Source: Verrucomicrobiota bacterium
GTDB lineage: Bacteria > Verrucomicrobiota > Verrucomicrobiia > Opitutales > Opitutaceae
Reading direction: 5' to 3'
NCBI GenBank assembly: GCA_025352985.1
Contig: JANXRL010000195.1
Coordinates: 1 to 32,402 of the forward strand
DNA: 32,402 nucleotides
Both the position numbers and the translations under genes were made by a program. Positions within the stretch are counted from its first letter, which is position 1; each line of letters starts with the position of its first letter. This document shows positions 1-8,447 of this stretch, piece by piece. Below the pieces are notes generated by a model. That model did not search any database. It was not told the DNA's origin and worked only from the letters and a program-made list of their open reading frames with translations.

Positions 1-1505
1 TCACCGCAGCTGCCGCGACCGGGACGGTTACCTATGCGAATACGTCGGCGACGCCCAACTCGCTGCACTTCGCGAGCGGTGCCAGCCTCGCGAAATTCAC
101 CCCGGGCGGCACGGCGGTGACGCTGACCAATTCCGGCCCCGTGGCCTTCGCCGTTTACGGTTACAACACCGCCTCGACGTGGACGACCACCTTCAGTGGT
201 GGCACGTGGACCCTGGGCAACGCCGGGGCCAACGGCACCGGCTCCCAACTTAACGGCACGACCGTCATCACCAATGGTGCCGTCGTGAACGTGACGACCG
301 GCCGCTACGGCGGCCACGGCACGTGGCAGGTGGGCGGCATAGGCGGCCCCGGCACGCTCGCATTCCCCAGCATGACTTCGGAAAACGGCGCCAGTTACCC
401 GTTTAATCTCACGGTGAATAGCGGCGGCAGCTACACCGGCACCGCGACCACCCTCGGTTTTAATCAAGCCATCACCACAGCGCAGAGCAATGCGATCACC
501 GTAAACACGGGTGGCGCGGTCACCTTGTCCGGCAACCTCCAGCTCGGCGGGACCGCCGCGCTGGGGACCGGTGGCTCCGAAACCGACACGCTCAATCTCA
601 ACGGCGGCAAACTCAGCATCAACGGCACGCTGCTCGCCGGCGCCGCGCTCGCCAACGCCACGAAGACTTTCAACTGGACCGGCGGGCAACTCACCGCCGC
701 CACCATTACGGCGGGCGCCGGGTTTGCCACGCCGGCGACGGGCGGGCTTTCCGTCACCGACCTCACCCAATCCGGCGGCACGCTCGCCCCCGGCGACCTC
801 GGCACCGCTGGCAAGACCGCGATCAATGGCAACTACACCCTTGGCGTTGGCGGCACGCTGGCGGTGGACATCGGCGGAACGACCCCGGCCACCGCGTATC
901 AGAATGGAAGTTACGACACGGTCACCGTCTCCGGAGCTACCACGTTTTCCGGCTCGCTTGCGATCCGGCTCATCAACGCCTTCACGCCGGCCAACGCGAC
1001 AAGTTTCAACGTGTTGACCTCCACGGGCACACTCTCCGGCACATTCAACCAGCGCCTCGCGACCACCGGAGGCGAGGGAACTTTTCTCGTCACCAAGGTC
1101 GGCAACACCGTCGTCCTCTCCCAATACCTGAACGCCCTCGATTCCTGGCGCCTGTCTAACTTCGCCACCACTGCCAACACCGGGACAGCCGCCGACCTCG
1201 CCGATCCTGACGGCGACGGCGCGTTTAACCTTCTGGAGTATGCGCTCGGCACTTCGCCGACCTCCGCCGCCTCCGTGGCGGCTCCCGTTATTCAGCTCTC
1301 AGGTCTCAACCTTCAGGCCTCTTTCCTTCGCGCTCGCTCCGACGTGACCTACATCGTCGAAGCCTCCTCCGACCTCGCCACCTGGTCCACCGTCGCCACC
1401 AACCCCGGCACCGTCGGCCAAAACGTCACCGTCACCGACACCGTAAACCTTCCGACCTCCAATCCACCCCGCCGCTTCCTCAGACTCCGCGTCACCTCGC
1501 CCTAG
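1..1505 (+). CDS. Autotransporter-type beta-strand repeat surface protein, 3' part (5' truncated by window)
   Basis: The reading frame is already open at base 3, so the gene begins upstream and only about 500 C-terminal residues are seen. Most of it is Gly/Thr/Asn/Ala-rich, with irregular repeats of short beta strands (LNLNGGKL, FNWTGGQL, TVSGATTFSG), as in the autotransporter-associated beta-strand repeat family. Near the end comes an acidic turn, DPDGDGAFNLLEYALG, resembling the calcium-binding-type motifs common at the C-termini of verrucomicrobial secreted proteins. A terminal beta-rich module of about 85 residues (YIVEASSDLATW ... RRFLRLRV) follows. The role is probably extracellular or cell-surface, in adhesion or glycan binding. 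No catalytic residues are recognisable. The first in-frame GTG (117) is only internal. It is convergent with xylA and separated from it by a hairpin-rich gap. Confidence 0.75.
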   Translation, partial: TAAAATGTVTYANTSATPNSLHFASGASLAKFTPGGTAVTLTNSGPVAFAVYGYNTASTWTTTFSGGTWTLGNAGANGTGSQLNGTTVITNGAVVNVTTGRYGGHGTWQVGGIGGPGTLAFPSMTSENGASYPFNLTVNSGGSYTGTATTLGFNQAITTAQSNAITVNTGGAVTLSGNLQLGGTAALGTGGSETDTLNLNGGKLSINGTLLAGAALANATKTFNWTGGQLTAATITAGAGFATPATGGLSVTDLTQSGGTLAPGDLGTAGKTAINGNYTLGVGGTLAVDIGGTTPATAYQNGSYDTVTVSGATTFSGSLAIRLINAFTPANATSFNVLTSTGTLSGTFNQRLATTGGEGTFLVTKVGNTVVLSQYLNALDSWRLSNFATTANTGTAADLADPDGDGAFNLLEYALGTSPTSAASVAAPVIQLSGLNLQASFLRARSDVTYIVEASSDLATWSTVATNPGTVGQNVTVTDTVNLPTSNPPRRFLRLRVTSP

Positions 1506-1602
1506 CCGCATTTTCAGTCACCCGATCAAGTGTGCTCCGTTCTTTGCAGAACCTCACCTTGCTTGAGGCCGAGATATCATTTTCCCCATGCACGCCGCAC
1601 CG

Positions 1603-1675
1603 GCCCGACACAAGGTCGGGCGCTACGGCAATAAAAACGGCCACCGTTTTATTTGATAGGCCGCTAGCGGCCTTT
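1603..1675. terminator. Three consecutive hairpins after the surface-protein gene
   Basis: Three inverted repeats sit in a row. GCCCGAC/GTCGGGC lies at 1603-1621 with a 5-nt loop. AAAACGG/CCGTTTT lies at 1634-1650 with a 3-nt loop and is followed by ATTT. A perfect 16-bp palindrome, AGGCCGCTAGCGGCCT, lies at 1658-1673 and is followed by T's. They probably end plus-strand transcription of the preceding gene. The first could instead be a dispersed REP-like palindrome. The rest of 1506-1759 shows no gene. Confidence 0.5.
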
Positions 1676-1691
1676 CCCGCATTCAAAGCAC

Positions 1692-1726
1692 AAAAAAATC
1701 CACACCCATAACGGTGCGGGTTTTTG
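1692..1726. terminator. Bidirectional rho-independent terminator between the surface protein gene and xylA
   Basis: A 7-bp stem, CCACACC/GGTGCGG (one G-U pair when read on the minus strand), spans 1700-1719 with a 6-nt loop. It is flanked by a run of A's at 1692-1698 and a run of T's at 1721-1725. It therefore has a U-tract in either direction. It lies 35 bases past the xylA stop, so it suits the end of the xylB-xylA transcript, and it also backs up the hairpins serving the upstream gene. Confidence 0.6.
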
Positions 1727-1759
1727 TTTATGAAACCGTTCTAAAAAGTCCGCTCAGCC

Positions 1760-3097
1760 TCAGATGTGGCGAAGGAGGATGCTTTCGTAGAGCTCCTGCT
1801 TGCCGCTCTTCGGCGTGACCTCACCCTGCTCGTGGGCGATCTTGTGGAGGTCGGCGAGGGTGAGCTTGCCGGTTTCGTAGTCCTTGCCCTGACCGGCGTC
1901 GAAGCTCGCGTAGCGGGCTTTCACAAGGCCGGGGATTTCGGACTTCGTGAGGACCTTCTCGGCAGCGATGGCGGCGCGGGCGAAGGCGTCCATGCCGGAA
2001 ACGTGGGCGATGAAGAGGTCGTCAAGATCAGTCGAGTTGCGACGGATCTTGGCGTCGAAGTTGACGCCGCCGTGGGTGAAGCCGCCGGCCTTGATGATGA
2101 CCATCATGGCTTCGGTGAGTTCGAGCGGGTCGATGGGGAACTGGTCGGTGTCCCAGCCGTTTTGCACGTCGCCGCGGTTGGCGTCCACGCTGCCGAGGAG
2201 GCCGGCGTCGGCGGAAACTTGCAGCTCGTGCGGGAAGGTGTGGCCGGCGAGCGTGGCGTGGTTGACCTCGATGTTGAGGGCGAAGTCGGCGAGCAGGTTG
2301 AATTCGCGCAGGAAGCCGATGACGGTCGCGGCATCGAAATCATACTGGTGCTTGGTGGGCTCGCAGGGCTTGGGCTCGATGAAGAACTTGCCCTTGAAAC
2401 CCTGGGCGCGCGCGTAGTCGCGGGCGATGGTGAGGAAGCGGCCGAGGTGTTCGCGTTCGCGCTTCATGTCGGTGTTGAGGAGCGAGAGGTATCCTTCGCG
2501 GCCGCCCCAGAACACGTAGCCTTCGCCGCCGAGGGCGATGGTGGCGTCGATGGCGCCCTTCAACTGGCCGCCGGCACGGGCGAGGATGGAGAACTCGGGG
2601 TTGGTGGACGCGCCGTTCATGAAGCGCGGGTTGCTGAAGAGGTTGGCGGTGCCCCAGAGGAGTTTCACGCCGGAGGCTTCCTGTTTCTGCTTCAAGTAGG
2701 GGACGATGGCAGCCATGCGGGCCTCGAACTGGGCGAGCGTGGTATCGGCCTCGTCGATGATGTCGGTGTCGTGGAAGCAGTAGTAAGGCGCGCCGATCTT
2801 GGTGATGAACTCAAAGGCGGCGTCGGCCTTGTCCTTGGCGCGTTGGATCGGATCGGTGGCGGTGAGCCAAGGCATGGGGCGGGTCGGCGCGCCGAACGGG
2901 TCGCCGCCGTTGCCACAGAAGCTGTGCCAGTAGGAGACGGCGTAGCGCAGCCAGCTTTCGAGGGAGCGACCGGCGACGACGCGGTTGGCGTCGTAGTAAC
3001 GGAACGCGAGCGGATTGGTGGAATCGGGACCTTCGTAGGCGATGCGGCCGATGGAAGGGAAGTAGGTCTTGGAACCGGTGGTGAGTTTGGTAGGCAT
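1760..3097 (-). CDS. xylA: Xylose isomerase
   Basis: Cytoplasmic enzyme converting D-xylose to D-xylulose, the first step of bacterial xylose use. From the ATG at 3097 the protein is 445 residues, normal for the longer (class II) XylA type. Visible landmarks are FHDTD (His109 and Asp112, the proton-relay pair), WGGREGY (~198-203), the metal-binding FIEPKP (Glu241) and GSVDANRGD (Asp305). The frame stays open upstream to 3310, but those 71 extra residues are Pro/Arg/Ser-rich and unlike the family, so the ATG at 3097 is preferred. There is no Shine-Dalgarno; the leader is CCTCCC. The start lies 46 bases after the xylulokinase stop, implying co-transcription. Substrate is assigned by family similarity; XylA enzymes also isomerise glucose. 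Confidence 0.95.
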   Translation of the reverse strand: MPTKLTTGSKTYFPSIGRIAYEGPDSTNPLAFRYYDANRVVAGRSLESWLRYAVSYWHSFCGNGGDPFGAPTRPMPWLTATDPIQRAKDKADAAFEFITKIGAPYYCFHDTDIIDEADTTLAQFEARMAAIVPYLKQKQEASGVKLLWGTANLFSNPRFMNGASTNPEFSILARAGGQLKGAIDATIALGGEGYVFWGGREGYLSLLNTDMKREREHLGRFLTIARDYARAQGFKGKFFIEPKPCEPTKHQYDFDAATVIGFLREFNLLADFALNIEVNHATLAGHTFPHELQVSADAGLLGSVDANRGDVQNGWDTDQFPIDPLELTEAMMVIIKAGGFTHGGVNFDAKIRRNSTDLDDLFIAHVSGMDAFARAAIAAEKVLTKSEIPGLVKARYASFDAGQGKDYETGKLTLADLHKIAHEQGEVTPKSGKQELYESILLRHI

Positions 3098-3143
3098 GGG
3101 AGGTTGGGAGGAAAAAAGTAGTGGGTAGGGAGCAGAGGAAGGA

Positions 3144-4625
3144 TTATGCAAGCGCCTTGGCGAGGACTGCTTCCCAACGCGCGGCGGCTTCCTGGCAGGG
3201 ACCGACGAGCGCGGGATTCGGGTTGATGGTTTCGATGACCTCAAGACCGTTGAAGGCATCGGCGGGTTTCTTGTAGATACCCGCTCCGAGGCCGGCGCCA
3301 CGGGCCGCACCGGCGGCGCCGTCGGTGCGGACCAGCTCGATGCTAACGCCGAGCGTAGCGGCGAGTGTGTCGCGGAAGACAGGACTGAGGAAAAGATTGG
3401 CGTTGCCTGCGCGGATTTTCTTCGGGGCGAGTCCGGTGGCTTTCATGCCGGCGATCCCGTGGCTGAAGGAGAACGCGATGCCCTCTTGCGCGGCGCGAGC
3501 AAGGTGTCCGGGCGTGTGGCGAAGGAAGTCGAGACCGCTCCACTGCGAGCCGATGCGGCGGTTGCCCAACATGCGTTCGGCGCCGTTGCCAAAGGGCAGC
3601 ACGGACAGCCCTTCGCTTCCTGCGGGAACGGCGGCGGCGAGTGCGTTGAGCTCGGGATAGGAGAGCTGACCGCCAAGCGTGCGGCGCAGCCACGCGTAGA
3701 GGATGCCGGTGCCGTTGATGCAGAGGAGCACGCCAATGCGCGGATCGGTCGCGGTGTGATTGACGTGGGCGAAGCCGTTGACGCGACTCTGCGGGTCGTA
3801 GGCGAGCTGGTCGGTCACGCCGTAAACGACGCCCGAGGTGCCGCCGGTCGCGGCGATTTCGCCGGGGTTGAGGACGTTGAGCGAAAAGGCGTTGTTGGGC
3901 TGGTCGCCGGCGCGGTAGGCAACGGGGATGCCGACGGGCAGACCGAGCTCGGCGGCGACGGAGGCGAGCACGCCCGCCTGTTGGCCGAAGGTCGGCGTGA
4001 GCGGGGGAAGAAGCGCCCGATCAAGGCCCCAGTGTTGGAGCAGGAAATCGGCGGGGGCGTTTTTGGAGAAATCCCAGAGCGTGCCTTCGGAGAGGCCGGA
4101 CGCGGTGGTCTGCGCCTCGCCGGTGAGACGCAGGGCGAGATAGTCGCCCGGGAGCATGATCTTGCGGATGCGGGCAAAGTTGGCGGGCTCGTTTTGCTGG
4201 ACCCAGCGGAGCTTGGAGGCGGTGAAGTTTCCAGGGGAATTGAGCAGGCGGCCGAGGCACGCGGCGGTGCCGAGTTCGGCAAAGGCCTGCGCGCCGATTT
4301 CGACCGCGCGGCTGTCACACCAGATGATCGCGGGGCGCACGGGCTGGTTGTTGGCGTCGAGGGTCACGAGGCCGTGCATCTGGTAAGAGATGCCGATGGC
4401 GGCGATCTTCGAGGCGTCATGGCCGGCGATGGCGGCGCGGATGGCGAGCGCGGTATGCTCCCACCACATCGCGGGGGCCTGCTCGGCCCAGCCGGGCCGG
4501 GGCGCGGCGATGGGCAGCTCTTCGCCCTGCGGCGATTGCGCGGACGAAACGACGCGGCCAGTGGCGGCATCAAGAAGGGAGGCTTTGACAGCGGAGCTGC
4601 CGAGATCGAGTCCGAGGAGGAACAT
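3144..4625 (-). CDS. xylB: Xylulokinase (FGGY family)
   Basis: ATP-dependent phosphorylation of D-xylulose to D-xylulose 5-phosphate, feeding the pentose phosphate pathway in the cytoplasm. From the ATG at 4625 the protein has 493 residues, the usual length. It opens with the family's MFLLGLDLGSS, the N-terminal phosphate-binding strand. GISYQMHGLV is the xylulokinase form of the substrate-site motif. YRAGDQPNNAF carries the likely catalytic Asp (241), and GGTSGVVYG plus the late GNANLFLSP belong to the C-terminal nucleotide-binding domain. An in-frame ATG seven codons earlier (4646) is possible but adds residues outside the family profile. It lies upstream of xylA on the same strand, and an AraC-type regulator precedes it, so the three form a xylose catabolic unit. 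Confidence 0.93.
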   Translation of the reverse strand: MFLLGLDLGSSAVKASLLDAATGRVVSSAQSPQGEELPIAAPRPGWAEQAPAMWWEHTALAIRAAIAGHDASKIAAIGISYQMHGLVTLDANNQPVRPAIIWCDSRAVEIGAQAFAELGTAACLGRLLNSPGNFTASKLRWVQQNEPANFARIRKIMLPGDYLALRLTGEAQTTASGLSEGTLWDFSKNAPADFLLQHWGLDRALLPPLTPTFGQQAGVLASVAAELGLPVGIPVAYRAGDQPNNAFSLNVLNPGEIAATGGTSGVVYGVTDQLAYDPQSRVNGFAHVNHTATDPRIGVLLCINGTGILYAWLRRTLGGQLSYPELNALAAAVPAGSEGLSVLPFGNGAERMLGNRRIGSQWSGLDFLRHTPGHLARAAQEGIAFSFSHGIAGMKATGLAPKKIRAGNANLFLSPVFRDTLAATLGVSIELVRTDGAAGAARGAGLGAGIYKKPADAFNGLEVIETINPNPALVGPCQEAAARWEAVLAKALA

Positions 4626-4682
4626 GGCGGGGTTAAGAAGATTCATATTATCAGGAAGCCAGCAGGCGCGCCTTCACAAAAA

Positions 4683-4697
4683 GACCATTCTTTGGTC
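4683..4697 (-). promoter_or_regulatory. Short palindrome between regulator and xylB
   Basis: GACCATTCTTTGGTC has 5-bp arms (GACCA/TGGTC). On the minus strand it is followed by TTTTT. It could be a weak terminator after the regulator gene, or a regulator-binding site in front of xylB. The sequence alone does not decide between these. Confidence 0.35.
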
Positions 4698-4720
4698 ATA
4701 TTAGCATAATCGGACAGGAA

Positions 4721-5617
4721 TCATACGCGTCCGCCACGACGATAGGCCGTGGGGGTGGTGCCAGTGACGACACGGAACTGCCGGGCGAAGTAGTTGCTGT
4801 CGCCGAAGCCGGTCTCGTGCGCGATCTCGGTCATGGTGAGGTCGCCCTGCCGCAAGAAGCGCTTGGCGGCCTCCACGCGCAGACCGATAAGGTAATCAAC
4901 GGGAGACTTGCCGGTGGCCTGGCGGAAAACGCGCAGCAGGCTGGTGCGCGAAAGCCGGGCGAGTTTCGCCATCTGCTCCAGCGTCCACGGTTCGTCGAAG
5001 CGTTGCTCCAGCGTGCTGATGAGCTTGCCCATTTCGAGCAGGGCGCGGCTCTCACGCACGTCGCTTTCGCCGTAGCGGCGCGAGAGGAAAGCCATCAGCT
5101 CAACCAGCAGGCCGAGCAGCACGGCCTCGTGGCCCGGCTGCGCGCCGGCCGACTCACGCTCAATGCGTTCGGCCAGCGCCTCGGCGGCGCCGAGATCCTC
5201 ACGGTCGAGCTGGAGTCGGCTCGAAAACCGGTGTGCGCTTCGGAAGGTGGGCTCGAGCATAAAAAGCGCGCTGTAGCCGGGGAGACGGCGCAGCAGGCCG
5301 GACGGCAGCGGCAGGCGCAGCGGATCATACATGACGTTGACCAGCACCAGATCGACGCGGTCGCGGAAGCAATGCACCTGCCGGCCCTGCACCACAAACA
5401 CGTTGCCCGCCGAGACTGGAAATGACTCCCCCTCCAGCACGTGCCTCCCCCTCCCGCCAAGCACGAGCGCCAGCTCGCAGAAATCGTGATAGTGGTCGAT
5501 CTGGGTCACGTCATGCGCGTGCGAAGGCTTTCCACCCGGCTCGGTGCGGACGCGGCGCGCGGTCACCGGAAATCCATCGCGGCCAAAGTAATCGATGCCT
5601 TGCGCCAGCAGAGCCAT
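4721..5617 (-). CDS. AraC-family transcriptional regulator of the xylose/GH43 locus
   Basis: A 298-residue one-component sugar-responsive regulator. The N-terminal half is a cupin-type sensor (HYHDFCELALVLGG ... HVLEGESFPVSAGNVFVV, ~40-90). It is followed by RhaS/RhaR-like text (VNVMYDPLRL) and a helical linker. The C-terminal ~100 residues hold two helix-turn-helix motifs: WTLEQMAKLARLSRTSLLRVF, then MTEIAHETGFGDSNYFARQF with the AraC signature up to PTAYRRG. It lies immediately upstream of xylB-xylA on the same strand and is divergent from a GH43 gene. It therefore probably controls both in response to a pentose or oligosaccharide; the effector is inferred from context. Its leader has no Shine-Dalgarno. 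Confidence 0.88.
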   Translation of the reverse strand: MALLAQGIDYFGRDGFPVTARRVRTEPGGKPSHAHDVTQIDHYHDFCELALVLGGRGRHVLEGESFPVSAGNVFVVQGRQVHCFRDRVDLVLVNVMYDPLRLPLPSGLLRRLPGYSALFMLEPTFRSAHRFSSRLQLDREDLGAAEALAERIERESAGAQPGHEAVLLGLLVELMAFLSRRYGESDVRESRALLEMGKLISTLEQRFDEPWTLEQMAKLARLSRTSLLRVFRQATGKSPVDYLIGLRVEAAKRFLRQGDLTMTEIAHETGFGDSNYFARQFRVVTGTTPTAYRRGGRV

Positions 5618-5764
5618 ACAACCAATAGCACGAACGGACAGCCTTTCGGCAAGCCCCTATTGTTCACCGCGCAACTTCGCCTCATTTCAACCCTTCGCAA
5701 CGCATCCGTTCTGGACGGGGTCTCCGGGCTCGTGAACATTCAAGTCCTCCCCCACCCTGTTTTC
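5618..5764. promoter_or_regulatory. Divergent promoter region, araC-type gene / GH43
   Basis: This 147-bp gap must hold the promoters of the minus-strand regulator and the plus-strand GH43 gene. A 6-bp inverted repeat, CAATAG (5623-5628) and CTATTG (5657-5662), lies just upstream of the regulator start and could be an operator. No convincing -35/-10 pair could be fixed by eye. Confidence 0.35.
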
Positions 5765-7294
5765 ATGTCCATCTCTCTTCGTTATCCCTACGCCCCCGAC
5801 CACGGTGACGGCACCTTCACGAATCCGGTCATCCACGCCGACTATTCTGATCCCGACGTGATCAGGCACGGCGAAGATTTTTGGATGGTCGCCTCCAGCT
5901 TCAACTGCACCCCTGGCCTACCTATCCTGCACTCGCGCGACCTCGTCAACTGGACGCTCGTCAACCACGCCGTCAAACAAGTCCCCCATCCCAGCTACGC
6001 CGAGGTGCGTCCTGGCTGCGGCATCTGGGCGCCGTCGATCCGTTTTCACGACGGCAGGTTCTGGATATTTTTCCCGATGCCCGACGAAGGCATCTACGTG
6101 ACCAACGCCACCGATCCGCGCGGCGAATGGGCCGAGCCATGGCTCCTTCAGGAAGCGAAGGGCTGGATCGACCCGTGCCCGTTCTGGGACGACAACGGGA
6201 AGGCCTATCTGTTTCACGCCTACGCGAATTCCCGCGCCGGCAAGAAAGAGCGCATCCACTGCCGCCCCATGTCGCCCGACTGCAAGCGCCTCCTCGGCGA
6301 GGGCAAGGAACTCTTCCACACGCCGCATCACCTGTATCTCGAGGGTCCTAAGCTCCACAAACTCGACGGCTGGTATTACATCCTCGCCCCCGGCGGCGGC
6401 GTGCCCACTGGCTGGCAGGTCGTCTTTCGCTCGAAAAACATCTGGGGGCCCTACGAGGAAAAAGTCGTCCTCGAACGCGGCTCGACGGACATCAACGGCC
6501 CGCACCAGGGCGCGCTCGTAGATCTGCCCAACGGCGAATGGTGGTTTCTCCATTTCCAAGACACCGGCCCGTTCGGCCGCATCGTCCACATGCAACCCGT
6601 CACCTGGAAAGACGGCTGGCCGCTCATGGGCGTTGACTACGACGCCAACGGCGTCGGCGAACCCGTGCCTTCATGGAAAAAACCCGGCATCGGCGCGGGC
6701 TCGCCTGCCGCCGTCCCCGCTACGAGCGACGAATTCGACCGGCCCGCGCTCGGCCTGCAGTGGCAATGGCACGCCAACCACGGCGCCGATTGGGCGTCGC
6801 TCACGGCCCGCCCGGACTGGCTCCGTCTCCCCTCGCGGCCCCGCCCCGACCTCAACCTCGGCCTAACCCCGCATTTCCTCGGCCAAAAATATCCCGCCCG
6901 CGGCTTCACCGCCGACGCGCTGATTGATTTCTCCGGGGGCAGGCGCGGAGAACTCGCCGGCCTCGCCATTCTCGGCGGCAAGGACCACGCCGCGCTCGCC
7001 CTACGCAAGACCGAAACCGGCGACGAATTTGTGATCGTCGAAAATGGCGCGATCACCCTCATCGGTCCGGCCAACGCTTCGCCCGTCCGGTTGCGGGTGC
7101 GCGTCGAACCGGATGGCACGTTCACGTTTCATTTCGCGACGGCCACCGGCGCCTTTGCCGCCGCGGTCGCCCGCACGTTCAGCGCGTCGGAAGGCGCGTG
7201 GCTCGGCGCCAAGGTCGGACTCTTCAGCCTGGCCGCACCGGGCGCGACCTCGCCCAACGGCCACGCAGATTTTGACTACCTGCGGTTCTCTTAA
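5765..7294 (+). CDS. Glycoside hydrolase family 43 (beta-xylosidase/alpha-L-arabinofuranosidase type), cytoplasmic
   Basis: A 509-residue enzyme from the ATG at 5765. It has the five-bladed beta-propeller of GH43, with candidate catalytic residues Asp29 (YSDPDVI, base), Asp136 (GWIDPCPFWDD, pKa modulator) and Glu193 (YLEGPKLHK, acid). The text SSFNCTPGLPILHSRDLVNW is strongly family-specific. A C-terminal beta-sandwich of ~200 residues (SDEFDRPALGLQWQW ... DFDYLRF), as in two-domain GH43 exo-enzymes, completes it. No signal peptide is seen, so it probably cleaves imported xylo- or arabino-oligosaccharides. The frame is open upstream to 5441, but that part overlaps the divergent regulator gene and does not resemble GH43. 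It shares a promoter region with the xylose regulator and ends tail to tail with the oxidoreductase gene. Confidence 0.9.
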   Translation: MSISLRYPYAPDHGDGTFTNPVIHADYSDPDVIRHGEDFWMVASSFNCTPGLPILHSRDLVNWTLVNHAVKQVPHPSYAEVRPGCGIWAPSIRFHDGRFWIFFPMPDEGIYVTNATDPRGEWAEPWLLQEAKGWIDPCPFWDDNGKAYLFHAYANSRAGKKERIHCRPMSPDCKRLLGEGKELFHTPHHLYLEGPKLHKLDGWYYILAPGGGVPTGWQVVFRSKNIWGPYEEKVVLERGSTDINGPHQGALVDLPNGEWWFLHFQDTGPFGRIVHMQPVTWKDGWPLMGVDYDANGVGEPVPSWKKPGIGAGSPAAVPATSDEFDRPALGLQWQWHANHGADWASLTARPDWLRLPSRPRPDLNLGLTPHFLGQKYPARGFTADALIDFSGGRRGELAGLAILGGKDHAALALRKTETGDEFVIVENGAITLIGPANASPVRLRVRVEPDGTFTFHFATATGAFAAAVARTFSASEGAWLGAKVGLFSLAAPGATSPNGHADFDYLRFS

Positions 7295-8400
7295 ACCGCG
7301 TGAGCCGCACGGAGGGCCGCGACGGCCTCCGGTTTATCCGCGACCACCATGACTTCGCTGCCCGATTGGCAGGAGCGGCCGATGGCGTCGAGGAGGCGCA
7401 CGCCGTAAACCGGATCGGCCAGCGCCGCCGGTTCGACGACGGGCAGACCGCGGACCTTGCGCGCAAAAAGTCCCCATTGATATTGGCCGGCGTAATCGCC
7501 CTTGGGCATCTGCGTGCGCACCGGCCGGTCCATGCCGGTGGCCAGGCATTCGACGACGGCATAAGCCTCGGCGTGAACATGTGCCACGGGACGCTCGATC
7601 CAGCGGGTGATCGTGCCCCGCTCGTAAACCAGGCTGACGCGGTCCTGCCAGGAGCGTCCGTCGTCCACGCAGAACGAGGCGAAAACCTGCGCAAGCGCGC
7701 CGTTGTGGAAACGGATGCCCGCATGCGCATGATCCGGCGTGGGCCGTCCCGTGCGCAACCGCGTGGCCATCACATGCACGGACGCGGGGTCCCCCATGAA
7801 CGGGCAGAAATCGTTGAAAAAATAAATGCCGAGGCGGAGCAGCGGCGCAGCCGGGCAAAGCACTGGATCGTCATACCATGAGCCGTTGGCCTTTTCGTTG
7901 TAGCCGGCCCACGTCTCAGCACGCAACGCGAGCGGACGGCCCAGGTTGAACTCGTGCACGCATTCCTGCATGCGGATGATGTCGGACGGCATGCAGGGCG
8001 TGGGCGAATTCAGATGAATGATACGCCCCAGTGTCGCGGCTTCGTCGAGCACCGAGCGCGCCGCCTCCACGTCCATCTCAAAGGGCTTGGTCGTGACCAC
8101 ATCGCGCCCGGTGCGGATGATCTTGCGCAAGATGTCCGCGCGCCCATGCGGGCCGGTGAAAAGACCGACCGCCTCGATTTGTGGATCCGCCAGCACCGCG
8201 TCGAGATCGTAGCAGGCGCTGACGCCGAACTCGGCGGCGACCTTGTCGGCCATCTCGCGATCGCGATCACACACCGTGACGATCTGCAGGCCGTAGGCCG
8301 GCGTGCGCATGAGATCACGCACGATTATACGACCGAAATTAAGCCCGACGACCGCGATGCGGACAGGCCGGATAGACTCAGAGGAACCGGTGGAGTTCAT
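7291..8400 (-). CDS. Gfo/Idh/MocA-family NAD(P)-dependent oxidoreductase
   Basis: A 369-residue cytoplasmic dehydrogenase-type protein. The N-terminal Rossmann fold starts at IRPVRIAVVGLNFGR (~10-25), where the usual GxGxxG is reduced to a GxxxG form. The family's EKP motif appears as TTKPFE (~100), keeping the Lys-Pro. The C-terminal alpha/beta substrate domain follows (EYN-type AGYNEKANG, PLLRLGIYFFNDF with a metal/substrate-type region). Such enzymes oxidise or epimerise sugars, sugar acids or inositols; the substrate here is not identifiable. Its stop codon overlaps that of the convergent GH43 gene. Its upstream region is long and AT-rich, with a short palindrome at 8437, so it probably has its own promoter. 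Confidence 0.85.
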   Translation of the reverse strand: MNSTGSSESIRPVRIAVVGLNFGRIIVRDLMRTPAYGLQIVTVCDRDREMADKVAAEFGVSACYDLDAVLADPQIEAVGLFTGPHGRADILRKIIRTGRDVVTTKPFEMDVEAARSVLDEAATLGRIIHLNSPTPCMPSDIIRMQECVHEFNLGRPLALRAETWAGYNEKANGSWYDDPVLCPAAPLLRLGIYFFNDFCPFMGDPASVHVMATRLRTGRPTPDHAHAGIRFHNGALAQVFASFCVDDGRSWQDRVSLVYERGTITRWIERPVAHVHAEAYAVVECLATGMDRPVRTQMPKGDYAGQYQWGLFARKVRGLPVVEPAALADPVYGVRLLDAIGRSCQSGSEVMVVADKPEAVAALRAAHAV

Positions 8401-8436
8401 GGTTTAAAAATGGGGAAACGAAAAACTGCCCGCACA

Positions 8437-8447
8437 CTCGATTCGAG
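8437..8447. promoter_or_regulatory. Palindrome upstream of the oxidoreductase gene
   Basis: CTCGATTCGAG has perfect 5-bp arms around one base. It lies about 37 bp upstream of the oxidoreductase ATG (minus strand). Position and symmetry suit an operator; the cognate regulator is unknown. Confidence 0.3.

Noticed and set aside
1766-3121. 451-codon frame (+) antisense to xylA
   Set aside because: Val/Gly/Glu/Ala-rich shadow produced by high GC at third codon positions. The minus-strand frame carries all xylose isomerase motifs.
3098-3310. N-terminal extension of xylose isomerase by 71 residues
   Set aside because: Overlaps the xylB 3' end, is Pro/Arg/Ser-rich and lies outside the family's normal N-terminus.
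3459-4709. 416-codon frame (+) antisense to xylB
   Set aside because: Same GC-driven shadow. The real gene on the minus strand has full FGGY motifs.
5441-5764. N-terminal extension of the first GH43 by 108 residues
   Set aside because: Overlaps the divergent AraC coding region and its promoter; GH43 similarity begins right after the ATG at 5765.
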